64,000 bases of DNA. Origin: an uncultured Pseudoxanthomonas sp. Lineage in GTDB: Bacteria; Pseudomonadota; Gammaproteobacteria; Xanthomonadales; Xanthomonadaceae. Made by a program: the position numbers and the translations under genes. The stretch is taken from contig NZ_CAMPJD010000007.1 in NCBI RefSeq assembly GCF_946886695.1, positions 1 to 64,000 on the forward strand, given 5' to 3'. The notes under the pieces are model-generated. The model was not told where the DNA came from and searched no databases. It saw nothing but the letters and a program-made list of their open reading frames with translations. How positions within the stretch are numbered: the first letter of the stretch is position 1; every line of letters starts with the position of its first letter. Below, piece by piece: positions 47,519-56,505 of the stretch.

Positions 47519-50500
47519 ATGACGACTTCCCGCGATCCTTCCCCTGCCAGCCCCGACCGTGTCGCCCTCGAGCAGGCACGGCGATCGCTCGACCGCGCGC
47601 TGAGCCGCGACCGCGGCCGGCTGCATGGGCTGTGGTCGCGCTGGCAGGGCAAGCCGGCTGATGCCGGCGCACGGCAGGCCTTCGAACAAGCATTGAACGC
47701 CTCCATCGCCACCCGCGAGCGCCGCCAGTCCACCGTGCCTGCCGTGACGCTGGACGAGTCCCTGCCGATCGCCCGTGAGGGCGAGCGCATCATCGAGCTG
47801 ATCCGCAAGCACCAGGTGGTGGTGATCGCCGGCGAGACCGGGTCCGGCAAGACCACCCAGTTGCCCAAGCTGTGCCTGGCAGCCGGGCGTGGCGTGGCCG
47901 GCATGATCGGCTGCACCCAGCCGCGCCGGATCGCCGCCCGCGCGGTGGCGCGCCGCGTGGCCGAGGAGCTGAAGACCGAGGTGGGGCGGGGCGTGGGCTT
48001 CCAGGTGCGTTTCAACGATCAGGTCAGCGAAGACACCCACATCAAGTTCATGACCGACGGCATCCTGCTGGCGGAAATCGCCAGCGACCGCTGGTTGTCG
48101 GCCTACGACACGATAATCGTCGACGAAGCACACGAGCGCAGCCTCAACATCGACTTCCTGCTCGGCTACCTGAAGCAGCTGCTGCGCAAGCGCCGCGACC
48201 TGAAGGTCATCGTCACCTCCGCCACCATCGACACTGCGCGATTCGCGACGCATTTCGACGATGCGCCGGTGATCAGCGTGGAAGGCCGCACGTACCCGGT
48301 CGAAGTGCGTTACCGGCCGCTGGAAGGTGAGGGTGATGGCGGCGAAGAGGACCGTGCCGGCGACCGCACCGTCAACGACGCCATCGTCGGCGCGATCGAT
48401 GAAATCACCCGGCTGGATGCGCGTGGCGACGTGCTGATCTTCCTGCCCGGCGAGCGCGAGATCCGCGATGCACACCAGGCGCTGGAGCGACGCAAGTACC
48501 GGCAGACCGAGGTGCTGCCGCTGTATGCGCGCCTGTCCAACCAGGACCAGGACCGCGTGTTCAACCCGGGACCCAGCCGTCGGATCGTGCTGGCAACCAA
48601 CGTGGCCGAGACCTCGCTGACCGTGCCGCGCATCCGCTACGTGGTCGATCCCGGCTTCGCCCGCGTCAAGCGCTACAGCCCGCGCAACAAGCTGGACCGC
48701 CTGCATATCGAACCTGTCTCGCAGGCCAGCGCCAACCAGCGCAAGGGCCGCTGCGGACGCATCGCCGAAGGCATCTGCTACCGCCTGTACGCCGAGGCCG
48801 ATTTCCAGTCGCGCGCCGAATTCACCGACCCGGAAATCCGCCGTTCCAGCCTGGGCGGGGTGATCCTGCGCATGCTGCAGCTGGGCCTGGGGCGGATCGA
48901 GGACTTCCCCTTCCTGGAAGCACCCGACGAACGCGCCGTCGCCGATGGCTGGCAGCAGCTGACCGAACTGGGTGCGATCGACAGCGAACGCCGTCTGAGC
49001 TCCATCGGTAAGCAGATGGCGCGGTTGCCGGTGGACGTGAAACTCGCGCGCATGCTGGTGGCCGCGCAGGCCGCGGGCTGCCTGCGGCCGATGCTGGTGA
49101 TCGCGTCGTTCCTGGGCATCCAGGATCCGCGCGAGCGTCCGGCCGACGCGCGCGGCGCGGCGGACACCGCGCATGCGCAGTTCGCCGATGGCCGCTCCGA
49201 GTTCGTCGGCGTGCTGCGCCTGTGGGATGCCTATCGGCAGGCCCATGAAGACCTGACCCAGTCGAAGCTGCGCGACTGGTGCGTCCGCCATTTCCTGGGC
49301 TTCCTGCGCATGCGCGAGTGGCGCGAGCTGCATCGGCAGCTGCGTCTGCTGTGCGAGGAACTGGGCTGGAAGGAAGAAGACGCCGATGCCTCGATGGCGC
49401 CGCTGCTGGACGGCAGCCGTGCGCCACCGGTCGTGCGCGATGACACCGCCGCCGCGGTGAAAGCGACGCGTGGCCAGCTGCACCGCGCCGCGCGCTTGGC
49501 GCGGGAAGGCAAGACCGAGGCCGTGCCTGTGCCCGTCGCGGCGCGCGCGCAGCAGGACCAGGTGCCGGCCACTGGCGGCTACAGCGAGCGCACGCGTGCC
49601 AGCGCCTACCAGACCCTGCACCGCGCGCTGGTCGCCGGTCTGCCTACCCAGATCGGCCATCGCACGGAGAAGGGCGATTTCCAGGCGCCGCGACAACGCC
49701 GCTTCCTGCCATTCCCGGGTTCGACATTGTCCAAGCGACCGCCGCCGTGGCTGCTGGCGGCCAACCTGCTGGACACGCAGAAGGTGTGGGGCATGACCCT
49801 GGCCGCGATCGAGCCGGACTGGGTGATCGCCGAACTGCCACACCTGCTGTTGCGCAAGCATTTCGATCCGCATTGGTCGCGAGCGCAGGGGCAGGTGCTG
49901 GCCTCCGAGCAGATCAGCCTGTTCGGGCTGGTGCTCGCGCCGAAAAAGCCGGTGCACTACGGCCGCATCGCGCCGGGGGAAGCGCACGACATCTTCGTAC
50001 GCCAGGCCCTGGTCACGGGCGAGATCAATACGCGCGCCGCGTTCGTGGCTGACAACCTGAAGACGCTGGAGCAGGCCCGCGAGGAAGAAGCCAAGCTGCG
50101 ACGCGCCGGCCTGGTCGCCGACGAGGACTGGCAGGCGCGCTGGTACCTCGACCGCGTGCCGTCCGACCTCCATTCCGCCGCCGGCCTGGATGCCTGGTGG
50201 AAGACACTGCCGGCGGACAAGCGGCGCGCATTGCACTGGTCACTCGTGGACCTGTTGCCCGGCGAAGGCAGCGAGGAGGATCGCTATCCGAAGTATTTCG
50301 CCCTCGGCGATGCGCGGCTGCCGTTGCACTACAAATTCGAGCCGGGTGCGGCCGATGACGGCGTGACGCTGGAGGTGCCGTTGCACCTGCTCAATGCACT
50401 CGACCCAGCGCGGCTGTCTTGGCTGGCACCGGGGTTCGTCGCCGACAAGGCGGCCGGCCTGATCCGCAGCCTGCCCAAGGCGATGCGGCGCAACTATGTG

Positions 50501-51646
50501 CCGGCACCGGATTTCGGCCGGGCGTTCTTCGAGGCCTTCCCGAAGCCCGCTGCCGACGACATGCGCGGCGAACTCGCGCGCTTCCTGTCGCGTGCCACCG
50601 GCGTGGCCGTCACCGCCCTCGATTTCGACGAAACCGCGCTGGAACCGCACCTGCGCATGAATCTGCGCCTGCGCGAAGACCCGCGTGGCGGCGGTGAAGG
50701 CCGTGTGCTGGCCGAGTCGCGCGACCTTGATGCGTTGCGTGCGCGCTTCGGCGATCGTGCCGGACAAGCGTTCGCCGCGCGCGCTGGCCGCGAGATGGCG
50801 GCGACCGGCCTGCGCGAGTTCCCCGCGCAGGCGATTCCGCTGCAGGTGCCGGGCGAGGCCGGGGTGCCCGCGTACCCCGCGTTGCGCGATGACGGTGAGA
50901 GCGTGGCCCTGCACGTGTTCGCCGACCGCGCGCAGGCGCAGGCCGCACATCCGCTTGGCGTGCGTCGCCTGCTGGAATTCGCGCTGGCCGACAAGATGAA
51001 GCAGGCGCGGAAGCAGTTGCCGGTGTCGCCGAAGACCGGGTTGCTGTATGCCAGCATCGAATCGCAGGAGCGCCTGCGCGGTGACATCGTGGATGCGGCG
51101 ATCAACGCCGTGTTGGCGGAAGGATTGGACGCGATCCGCGACCGTCCGGCCTTCGAGCAGCGGCGTGACGAGGCGGGCAGGCGCCTGTTCGGCGAAGCGA
51201 TGGAGCGACTGAAGCTGGCGGACGCCATCCTGTCCGCCGTGGCGGAGCTGAAGCCGCAACTGGAGGCGCCGCTGATGGGATGGGCGCGCGGCAACCTGGA
51301 TGACCTGCGCGAGCAGCTGGCGGCGCTGATGCATCCGGGCTTCCTGCGCGAGACGCCCGCCGATGCACTGGCGCAACTGCCGCGTTACCTGAAAGCGATG
51401 ACGCTGCGAGCCGAACGTGCCAAACGCGATCCGGCGCGTGACCAGGCACGGATGCTTGAGCTCAAGCCCTTCGTGGATGCCTTGCAGGGCGCCTGTGCGT
51501 CCGGTGTGGCGCATGACGCCGGCTGGCAGGCGTTGCGCTGGGAACTGGAAGAACTGCGGGTGTCCGTGTTCGCGCAGGAACTCGGTGCGCGCGCGGGCGT
51601 GTCGCCGAAGAAGCTCGCGCAGCGCCTGCAGGCGCTGCGTGGTTGA
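47519..51646 (+). CDS. hrpA: ATP-dependent RNA helicase HrpA (DEAH box)
   Basis: A 1375-residue DEAH helicase. Walker A is GETGSGKTTQLPK near residue 105, the DEAH box is VDEAHERSLN, and motif VI is QRKGRCGRIAEG. A winged-helix/ratchet region and an OB-fold region (to about residue 780) follow, then the long C-terminal DUF3418 region typical of HrpA (AFFEAFPKPAADDM to the end). In E. coli HrpA resolves stalled or collided ribosomes on mRNA. ATG 47519 is chosen; GTG 47486 in the same frame would add 11 residues. A frame open for over 3 kb on the opposite strand is not a gene. Confidence 0.94.
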   Translation: MTTSRDPSPASPDRVALEQARRSLDRALSRDRGRLHGLWSRWQGKPADAGARQAFEQALNASIATRERRQSTVPAVTLDESLPIAREGERIIELIRKHQVVVIAGETGSGKTTQLPKLCLAAGRGVAGMIGCTQPRRIAARAVARRVAEELKTEVGRGVGFQVRFNDQVSEDTHIKFMTDGILLAEIASDRWLSAYDTIIVDEAHERSLNIDFLLGYLKQLLRKRRDLKVIVTSATIDTARFATHFDDAPVISVEGRTYPVEVRYRPLEGEGDGGEEDRAGDRTVNDAIVGAIDEITRLDARGDVLIFLPGEREIRDAHQALERRKYRQTEVLPLYARLSNQDQDRVFNPGPSRRIVLATNVAETSLTVPRIRYVVDPGFARVKRYSPRNKLDRLHIEPVSQASANQRKGRCGRIAEGICYRLYAEADFQSRAEFTDPEIRRSSLGGVILRMLQLGLGRIEDFPFLEAPDERAVADGWQQLTELGAIDSERRLSSIGKQMARLPVDVKLARMLVAAQAAGCLRPMLVIASFLGIQDPRERPADARGAADTAHAQFADGRSEFVGVLRLWDAYRQAHEDLTQSKLRDWCVRHFLGFLRMREWRELHRQLRLLCEELGWKEEDADASMAPLLDGSRAPPVVRDDTAAAVKATRGQLHRAARLAREGKTEAVPVPVAARAQQDQVPATGGYSERTRASAYQTLHRALVAGLPTQIGHRTEKGDFQAPRQRRFLPFPGSTLSKRPPPWLLAANLLDTQKVWGMTLAAIEPDWVIAELPHLLLRKHFDPHWSRAQGQVLASEQISLFGLVLAPKKPVHYGRIAPGEAHDIFVRQALVTGEINTRAAFVADNLKTLEQAREEEAKLRRAGLVADEDWQARWYLDRVPSDLHSAAGLDAWWKTLPADKRRALHWSLVDLLPGEGSEEDRYPKYFALGDARLPLHYKFEPGAADDGVTLEVPLHLLNALDPARLSWLAPGFVADKAAGLIRSLPKAMRRNYVPAPDFGRAFFEAFPKPAADDMRGELARFLSRATGVAVTALDFDETALEPHLRMNLRLREDPRGGGEGRVLAESRDLDALRARFGDRAGQAFAARAGREMAATGLREFPAQAIPLQVPGEAGVPAYPALRDDGESVALHVFADRAQAQAAHPLGVRRLLEFALADKMKQARKQLPVSPKTGLLYASIESQERLRGDIVDAAINAVLAEGLDAIRDRPAFEQRRDEAGRRLFGEAMERLKLADAILSAVAELKPQLEAPLMGWARGNLDDLREQLAALMHPGFLRETPADALAQLPRYLKAMTLRAERAKRDPARDQARMLELKPFVDALQGACASGVAHDAGWQALRWELEELRVSVFAQELGARAGVSPKKLAQRLQALRG

Positions 51647-51661
51647 TGCACGTCGCGGACG

Positions 51662-52138
51662 TCAGTCGATGCGGGTGACCTTGGGCCTGGGCACATGTCC
51701 CTCGACCTGCAGATACCAGCCGCCCACGAGTCCCGGCGTAATGGTCACGTTCGCGTTGGAGATGCGCTTCATCGAGGTGTAGTCGCCCTCGGTGACGCGC
51801 CAACGCTGGCCGTTGGCGAGGGTGAATTCCGTGCCGCGGGTCCAGCCTCGCAACTCGCCCACGAGTGCGCTGGAAATGGATTTGACGCCTTCGTCCGAGA
51901 ACGAAGCGCCCCGCACCTTCGTCGCGCTGTCTTCGCGCGCGGCCTTCACGACGGCCTGCTGGTCGTCGCTGAGCAAGCGGTTGAGCAGGTCGAGCTGTTG
52001 CCCGGTCAACTGGTCCAGGCCGGTGGCTTTCATCTGTTCGGCGGACAGCCGCTTCTCGATGGCGACGTACTCGCGGGCCTGCAGGGGCAGGGTGATGGCG
52101 AACAAGGCGGCTAACAGGAAAACACGGGTCGGGCGCAT
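51662..52138 (-). CDS. Small exported protein, paralogue of its upstream neighbour
   Basis: A 158-residue protein with a signal peptide ending LQAR (about residue 20). A helical region has AEQMKATGLDQLTGQQLDLLNRLL; the C-terminal half is a beta-rich unit with FTLANGQRWRV, ISNANVTITP and GGWYLQVEGH. The last pattern recurs in the next protein upstream. I do not recognise a named family. The ATG at 52138 is chosen, with GAGG seven bases before it; 52144 is an alternative. It reads toward hrpA, stop to stop. Confidence 0.78.
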   Translation of the reverse strand: MRPTRVFLLAALFAITLPLQAREYVAIEKRLSAEQMKATGLDQLTGQQLDLLNRLLSDDQQAVVKAAREDSATKVRGASFSDEGVKSISSALVGELRGWTRGTEFTLANGQRWRVTEGDYTSMKRISNANVTITPGLVGGWYLQVEGHVPRPKVTRID

Positions 52139-52158
52139 GGGCATCCTCGATGTGGGCA

Positions 52159-52677
52159 TCACTTGATGCGGCGGACGGGGGCGGCGGTGTTGTAGCCGTC
52201 GATTTTCAGGAACCACTTGTTGCCGAAGCGGGAGGGCGTGATGTTCACGGTGGGGTCCTGGCGACGCACCCCGGCCAGGGAGGCAGCTTCGACCTGCTCC
52301 CAGACCTGTCCGTTGGCGAGCGTGTACTGGCGGCCCTGCGCGAAGCCGGTGAAGGCCCCCACGATGGTGCTCTTGATGGGCTCGGTAGTACCGAAATCGA
52401 AGAAGCCGCGTGTCTCCTGTTCAACTTCCTTGCGGCCTTCCTGCTTGGCCTGCTGTACGGCCTGCGCCGTCTGCTGGCCGACGCGACGCTGCAACCATTC
52501 GTCCAGCGCGGCGAGTTCGGCGGGGCTGAGCTTGTCCAGGCCGGCCGCCTTGAACTCCGTGTCGGTCATCGCCTCGCGCAGCTTGCCCAGGTGCGCGTCC
52601 TTCACGGTGTCCTGCGCGAACAACGGCGATGTAGCCGCCAGTAGTGCAATGGACAGAAACAAGCGGCTCATCTTCAT
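52159..52677 (-). CDS. Small exported protein, paralogue of its downstream neighbour
   Basis: A 172-residue protein with a signal peptide ending LFAQ (about residue 20). It has the same layout as its neighbour: a helical region with KAAGLDKLSPAELAALDEWLQRR, a Gln-rich helix, then a beta unit with YTLANGQVWEQV, DPTVNITPS and NKWFLKIDGY. No cysteines or catalytic pattern are seen. The two genes are 20 bases apart and probably co-transcribed, diverging from relA. Their shared architecture points to tandem duplication followed by divergence. Confidence 0.78.
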   Translation of the reverse strand: MKMSRLFLSIALLAATSPLFAQDTVKDAHLGKLREAMTDTEFKAAGLDKLSPAELAALDEWLQRRVGQQTAQAVQQAKQEGRKEVEQETRGFFDFGTTEPIKSTIVGAFTGFAQGRQYTLANGQVWEQVEAASLAGVRRQDPTVNITPSRFGNKWFLKIDGYNTAAPVRRIK

Positions 52678-52748
52678 GGTTGTTCCCTTGGGCGACTGGC
52701 CGGTAGTGTAGTCATTCTGGCGACGACTGACCGCCACGCCGAATTCCG

Positions 52749-54893
52749 ATGACCCCCCCCGATCCCGACATCGCCACGCTGCTGCAGAGGCCCTCCCTGG
52801 AGGCGATACCTGCACCTCTGCGACATGCGCTCGCGGACGCCTTGGTCGCGCCGGGCGCCGGCGAGGAGATGCCCGATCCGGTGGGCGTGCTGGTGGACAC
52901 GCTGGATATCCTGACGACGCTCGGTGCGGATGGCGATGTCATTCTCGCGGCGATCCTGCATGGGCTGCCGGCCGTGCAGCCCGCTGTCGCCAGGCAGGTA
53001 CCCGGATTGGCCGACCTGCTGGAAGGCCAGGTGGCTGCGGCGCAGGTGTGGGCCCTGCACGCGGAACAGGCGCGCGGGGTGAATACCGAGGGCCTGCGCC
53101 GGTTGTTGCTGGCCATCGTGCGGGACCTGCGCGTGGTGCCGATCCTGCTGGCCCGCCAACTGGCCCGCATGCGCGCCGCCGGCAACCTGCCGGAGGAGGA
53201 GCGCCAGGCACTGGCCACGCTCACGCGCGACATCCATGCACCGCTGGCGAACAGGCTGGGCATCTGGCAACTGAAATGGGAGCTGGAAGACCTGGCGTTC
53301 CGTTACCTGCAGCCGCAGACCTACAAGCAGATCGCCACGCAGCTGGACGAGAAGCGTCTGGGGCGGGAGCGCTACATCGGCGGGGTCATCGAAGCGCTCC
53401 GCGCCGCTCTTGGCGAGAACGGCATCCGTGCCGACGTCAGCGGGCGGCCGAAACACATCTACAGCATCTGGCGGAAGATGCAGCGGAAGCAGGTGGCCTT
53501 CGACGAGCTCTACGACCTGCGCGCCGTACGCATCGCCGTGGACGACGTGGCGGCCTGCTATGCCGCGCTCGGTATCGTGCATGCGCTGTGGGTGCCGATT
53601 CCTAGCGAGTTCGACGATTACATCGCACGGCCCAAGGCCAACGACTACCGTTCGTTGCATACCGCGGTGGTGGGTCCCGAAGGCCGTACCCTGGAAGTGC
53701 AGATCCGCACGCACGAGATGCATGCGCAGGCCGAGCTGGGCGTGGCGGCGCACTGGAAATACAAGGAAGGCAAAGGCGGTGGAGACGCGTTCGACCGCAA
53801 GATCGCGTGGATGCGCCGGCTGCTGGACGGCGCGGCCGAAGGTGCCGCCGGTGACGGCGCGCTGGCGGGCGACCTGGATGCGGAGCTGGTCGAGGACCGC
53901 GTCTACGCGTTGACGCCGAAGGGCGAGGTCGTCGACCTGCCGCAGGGCGGCACCGTGCTCGACTTCGCATATCACGTGCACACGATGGTCGGGCACCGTA
54001 CGCGTGGCGCGAAGGTCAATGGCCGCATCGTGTCGCTCAATCATGTGCTGCGCAGCGGCGACCGCGTCTGGATACTGACCTCGAAGGAACCGGAGCCGCG
54101 TCGCGACTGGTTGCTGCTGGCGAATGGATTCCTGGCCAGCGGGCGCTCGCGCGACAAGGTGCGGGCCTGGTTCCACAAGCTGGACCGGGCACGCAACCTG
54201 CAGGCGGGGCGCGAGCTGCTGGAAAAGGAGCTCAAACGGCTCGGGTTGCACCATGCCGACCTGACCGGTGCCGCGAAGAAATTCCATGCCGACAGCGTGG
54301 ACGAGCTTTACATCCAGGTGGCCCTCGGCGATGTGGGGCCGCACCAGGTGGGCCGCGCGCTGCACGAGGAGCAGCGCGCCGCCGTCGAGCCCGACTCAAC
54401 GTCGTTGCCGGTGCGCCGGCCTCCGAGGAGAGTCGCCGCGCCAGGCAAATCGAAGTTCACTGTGCAGGGCGTCGGCAACCTGCTCGTGCAATTGGCGCGC
54501 TGCTGCCAGCCGGTGCCGGGCGAACCCATCGCGGGGTATCTGACCCGTGTGCGTGGGGTCACCGTGCACCGCGCCGATTGCGCGGCGTTCGCGCGGCTCG
54601 CGGCCGCCAGTCCGCAGCGGGTGCTGCCGGTGGAATGGGGGCAGGCGGGCGGCGGTTACGAAGTCGACGTGCAGGTCATCGCGCTCGACCGCAAATGGTT
54701 GCTCAAGGACATCACCACGCTGATCGCGCAGGAAGAAGCCAACGTGCTGGACATCAACAGTCAGGGCAACCGCGCCAACGGGCGTGTTCATTTGCGGCTG
54801 CGCCTGAAGGTGGCCGATTTCGGCCAGTTGTCGACATTGCTGGGGAAGTTGGACGCGCTGCCGGGCGTGGAAGACGCGCGACGTTCAGGCTGA
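52749..54893 (+). CDS. relA: GTP pyrophosphokinase RelA
   Basis: A 714-residue long-form (p)ppGpp synthetase of the stringent response. The N-terminal hydrolase domain is degenerate: the HD pair is replaced by HG (AAILHGLPAV). The synthetase domain has SGRPKHIYSIWRKM, YDLRAVRI and the acidic EFDDYIARPKANDYRSLHT motif near residue 287, the EXDD form typical of monofunctional RelA. TGS (about 385-450), zinc-finger (ARCCQPVPGE) and ACT (about 640-714) regions follow. It would make (p)ppGpp at starved ribosomes. No spoT is in the window. Confidence 0.95.
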   Translation: MTPPDPDIATLLQRPSLEAIPAPLRHALADALVAPGAGEEMPDPVGVLVDTLDILTTLGADGDVILAAILHGLPAVQPAVARQVPGLADLLEGQVAAAQVWALHAEQARGVNTEGLRRLLLAIVRDLRVVPILLARQLARMRAAGNLPEEERQALATLTRDIHAPLANRLGIWQLKWELEDLAFRYLQPQTYKQIATQLDEKRLGRERYIGGVIEALRAALGENGIRADVSGRPKHIYSIWRKMQRKQVAFDELYDLRAVRIAVDDVAACYAALGIVHALWVPIPSEFDDYIARPKANDYRSLHTAVVGPEGRTLEVQIRTHEMHAQAELGVAAHWKYKEGKGGGDAFDRKIAWMRRLLDGAAEGAAGDGALAGDLDAELVEDRVYALTPKGEVVDLPQGGTVLDFAYHVHTMVGHRTRGAKVNGRIVSLNHVLRSGDRVWILTSKEPEPRRDWLLLANGFLASGRSRDKVRAWFHKLDRARNLQAGRELLEKELKRLGLHHADLTGAAKKFHADSVDELYIQVALGDVGPHQVGRALHEEQRAAVEPDSTSLPVRRPPRRVAAPGKSKFTVQGVGNLLVQLARCCQPVPGEPIAGYLTRVRGVTVHRADCAAFARLAAASPQRVLPVEWGQAGGGYEVDVQVIALDRKWLLKDITTLIAQEEANVLDINSQGNRANGRVHLRLRLKVADFGQLSTLLGKLDALPGVEDARRSG

Positions 54894-54910
54894 CTGGTTA
54901 TGCTGCGGGC

Positions 54911-56497
54911 GTGACCCGCGAAGACCACCATGACGCCGGACGGAGCCGTCGCATCGAGCCGCGCATCGACTGGACCCGCGCGCCGGCGCCGGAGATGTCA
55001 TCCCGTGTCGCGCCGGTCCCCGCATGGCGTGGCCGACGTCATTGGCGCTGGGCAGCGGCATTGACCGTAGTCCTGATCGCGCTGGTCGTGATGCTGCGCC
55101 GCCCGCTGGCGGATGTACTGTGGCCGGAGACGCGCGTGCAGGCGTTGCTTGGCCAGGCGGATCATGCCCTGCACGAGGGGCGCCTGGATGCCACCGATGG
55201 CACGGGCGCGCGCCAGCTTTACGAAGCGGCCCAGGCGCTCGATGCGGATCGCAACGAGGCCGCGAAGGGCCTCGCGCGCGTCGCCCAAGCCGCCTTGCGC
55301 GCAGCGGGGCAGGCGCTGCAACAGAACCGCTTCGACGAGGCTCGCGCGCATCTTCTGTTGGCGCGTGAACTGCAGGTGCCGCGTCCACAGGCCGATGCGC
55401 TCGCCGCGCGCTTGCGCGCGCGCGAGGCCGAACACGCCGGCATTGACGGGGTGCTCCAGGCGGCCTTGCAGGCGCATGCCGCGCATCGGTTGTTGGGCAG
55501 TGACGATGCCGCGCTCCCGCTCTACCGGCGCGTGCTCACCCTGCAGCCAACACGCATCGAGGCGCTGGAGGGGAGAGAGGATGCGTTGTCCGATCTCCTC
55601 CAGGAAGCGAACAGGCATCTTCAGCGCCATGAACTCGCCGAAGCCGCGGCACGGATCGCGGCGGCGCGCGAATTCGACGCCGGCCATGTCGACCTGCCCC
55701 AGGCGGAAGCTGCGTTGACGGATGCGCTGGACGCGCGGCGACGCACCGGTGCACGGGATCTGGCCCGGGGACGGCTGGAGTCCGCGCGCTCGGCATACGA
55801 GACGGTACTGGCAGCAGCGCCGGAAGATGCCGCTGCGCGCCAGGGGCTGGAGCAGGTGGGCATCGGATACGCCCGGCAAGTGGAACGGCAGGCGGCCGAT
55901 TTCCGTTTCGGGCCGGCAGAGCACTACCTCGGTCTGGCGCGCATGCTGGCACCGCAGTCCGCGCGCGTGGCCCAGGCCGAACAGGCCATGACGCGCGCGC
56001 GCGCGTCGCATCAGCGGCAGGGCAGGGAATCCAGGATGCCGGCGGGCGAGCGCGAACAGCGCGTGCGGGCCTTGCTCGCTGCCATGGAACAGGCCGAGAC
56101 GAAAGGGCAATGGCTGACCCCTCCCGGGGAAAGCGCCTACGACACGCTGCGCGCGGCACAGGCGTTTTCGCCTGACCATCCCGCAGTCAGGCAGGCGGCG
56201 GCGCGACTGCTGCCAGCAGTCCGCGATTGCTACGAAGACGAGTTGCGTGCCAACCGCATCCGTCGCGCGCAAGCCTGCCAGCAGGCATGGCAGACCCTGC
56301 AGCCCCGCGATCCTGCGTTGGCCGATGTACGCAGGCGGCTGGCGGAAAAATGGATCGCGGTGGGTGACGAACGGCTGCGTGCGGGCGAGGTCGGTTTTGC
56401 CATTGACGCGCTGAGGCAGGCGCGCAGCCTCGATCCTCTGGCAAACGGATTCAGTGAGTTCGAGCAGCGTGTGCGCTCAGTGGCGGGCGAGAACTGA
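54911..56497 (+). CDS. Membrane-anchored TPR-like repeat protein
   Basis: A 528-residue protein starting at GTG 54911, 17 bases after relA; ATG 54995 is an alternative. One membrane segment lies near residues 55-72, preceded by a basic cytoplasmic stretch (WRGRRHWRW). The rest is an Ala/Arg/Glu-rich helical array of about 35-residue units (ARQLYEAAQALDADRNEA, ARAHLLLARELQVPRPQA, ARSAYETVLAAAPEDAA, AIDALRQARSLDPLAN) resembling degenerate TPRs, probably periplasmic. I cannot assign a function. Similar genes follow relA in related genomes only to my recollection, which a search should test. Confidence 0.78.
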   Translation: MTREDHHDAGRSRRIEPRIDWTRAPAPEMSSRVAPVPAWRGRRHWRWAAALTVVLIALVVMLRRPLADVLWPETRVQALLGQADHALHEGRLDATDGTGARQLYEAAQALDADRNEAAKGLARVAQAALRAAGQALQQNRFDEARAHLLLARELQVPRPQADALAARLRAREAEHAGIDGVLQAALQAHAAHRLLGSDDAALPLYRRVLTLQPTRIEALEGREDALSDLLQEANRHLQRHELAEAAARIAAAREFDAGHVDLPQAEAALTDALDARRRTGARDLARGRLESARSAYETVLAAAPEDAAARQGLEQVGIGYARQVERQAADFRFGPAEHYLGLARMLAPQSARVAQAEQAMTRARASHQRQGRESRMPAGEREQRVRALLAAMEQAETKGQWLTPPGESAYDTLRAAQAFSPDHPAVRQAAARLLPAVRDCYEDELRANRIRRAQACQQAWQTLQPRDPALADVRRRLAEKWIAVGDERLRAGEVGFAIDALRQARSLDPLANGFSEFEQRVRSVAGEN

Positions 56498-56505
56498 TCA
56501 TAGCC

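Noticed and set aside
46874..50236. A frame of more than 1100 codons open on the minus strand, running through dps and opposite hrpA
   Set aside because: Only its last 184 codons are dps. The rest is Arg/Gln/His-rich with no domain and lies opposite a clear helicase gene, as expected for antisense frames in GC-rich DNA.
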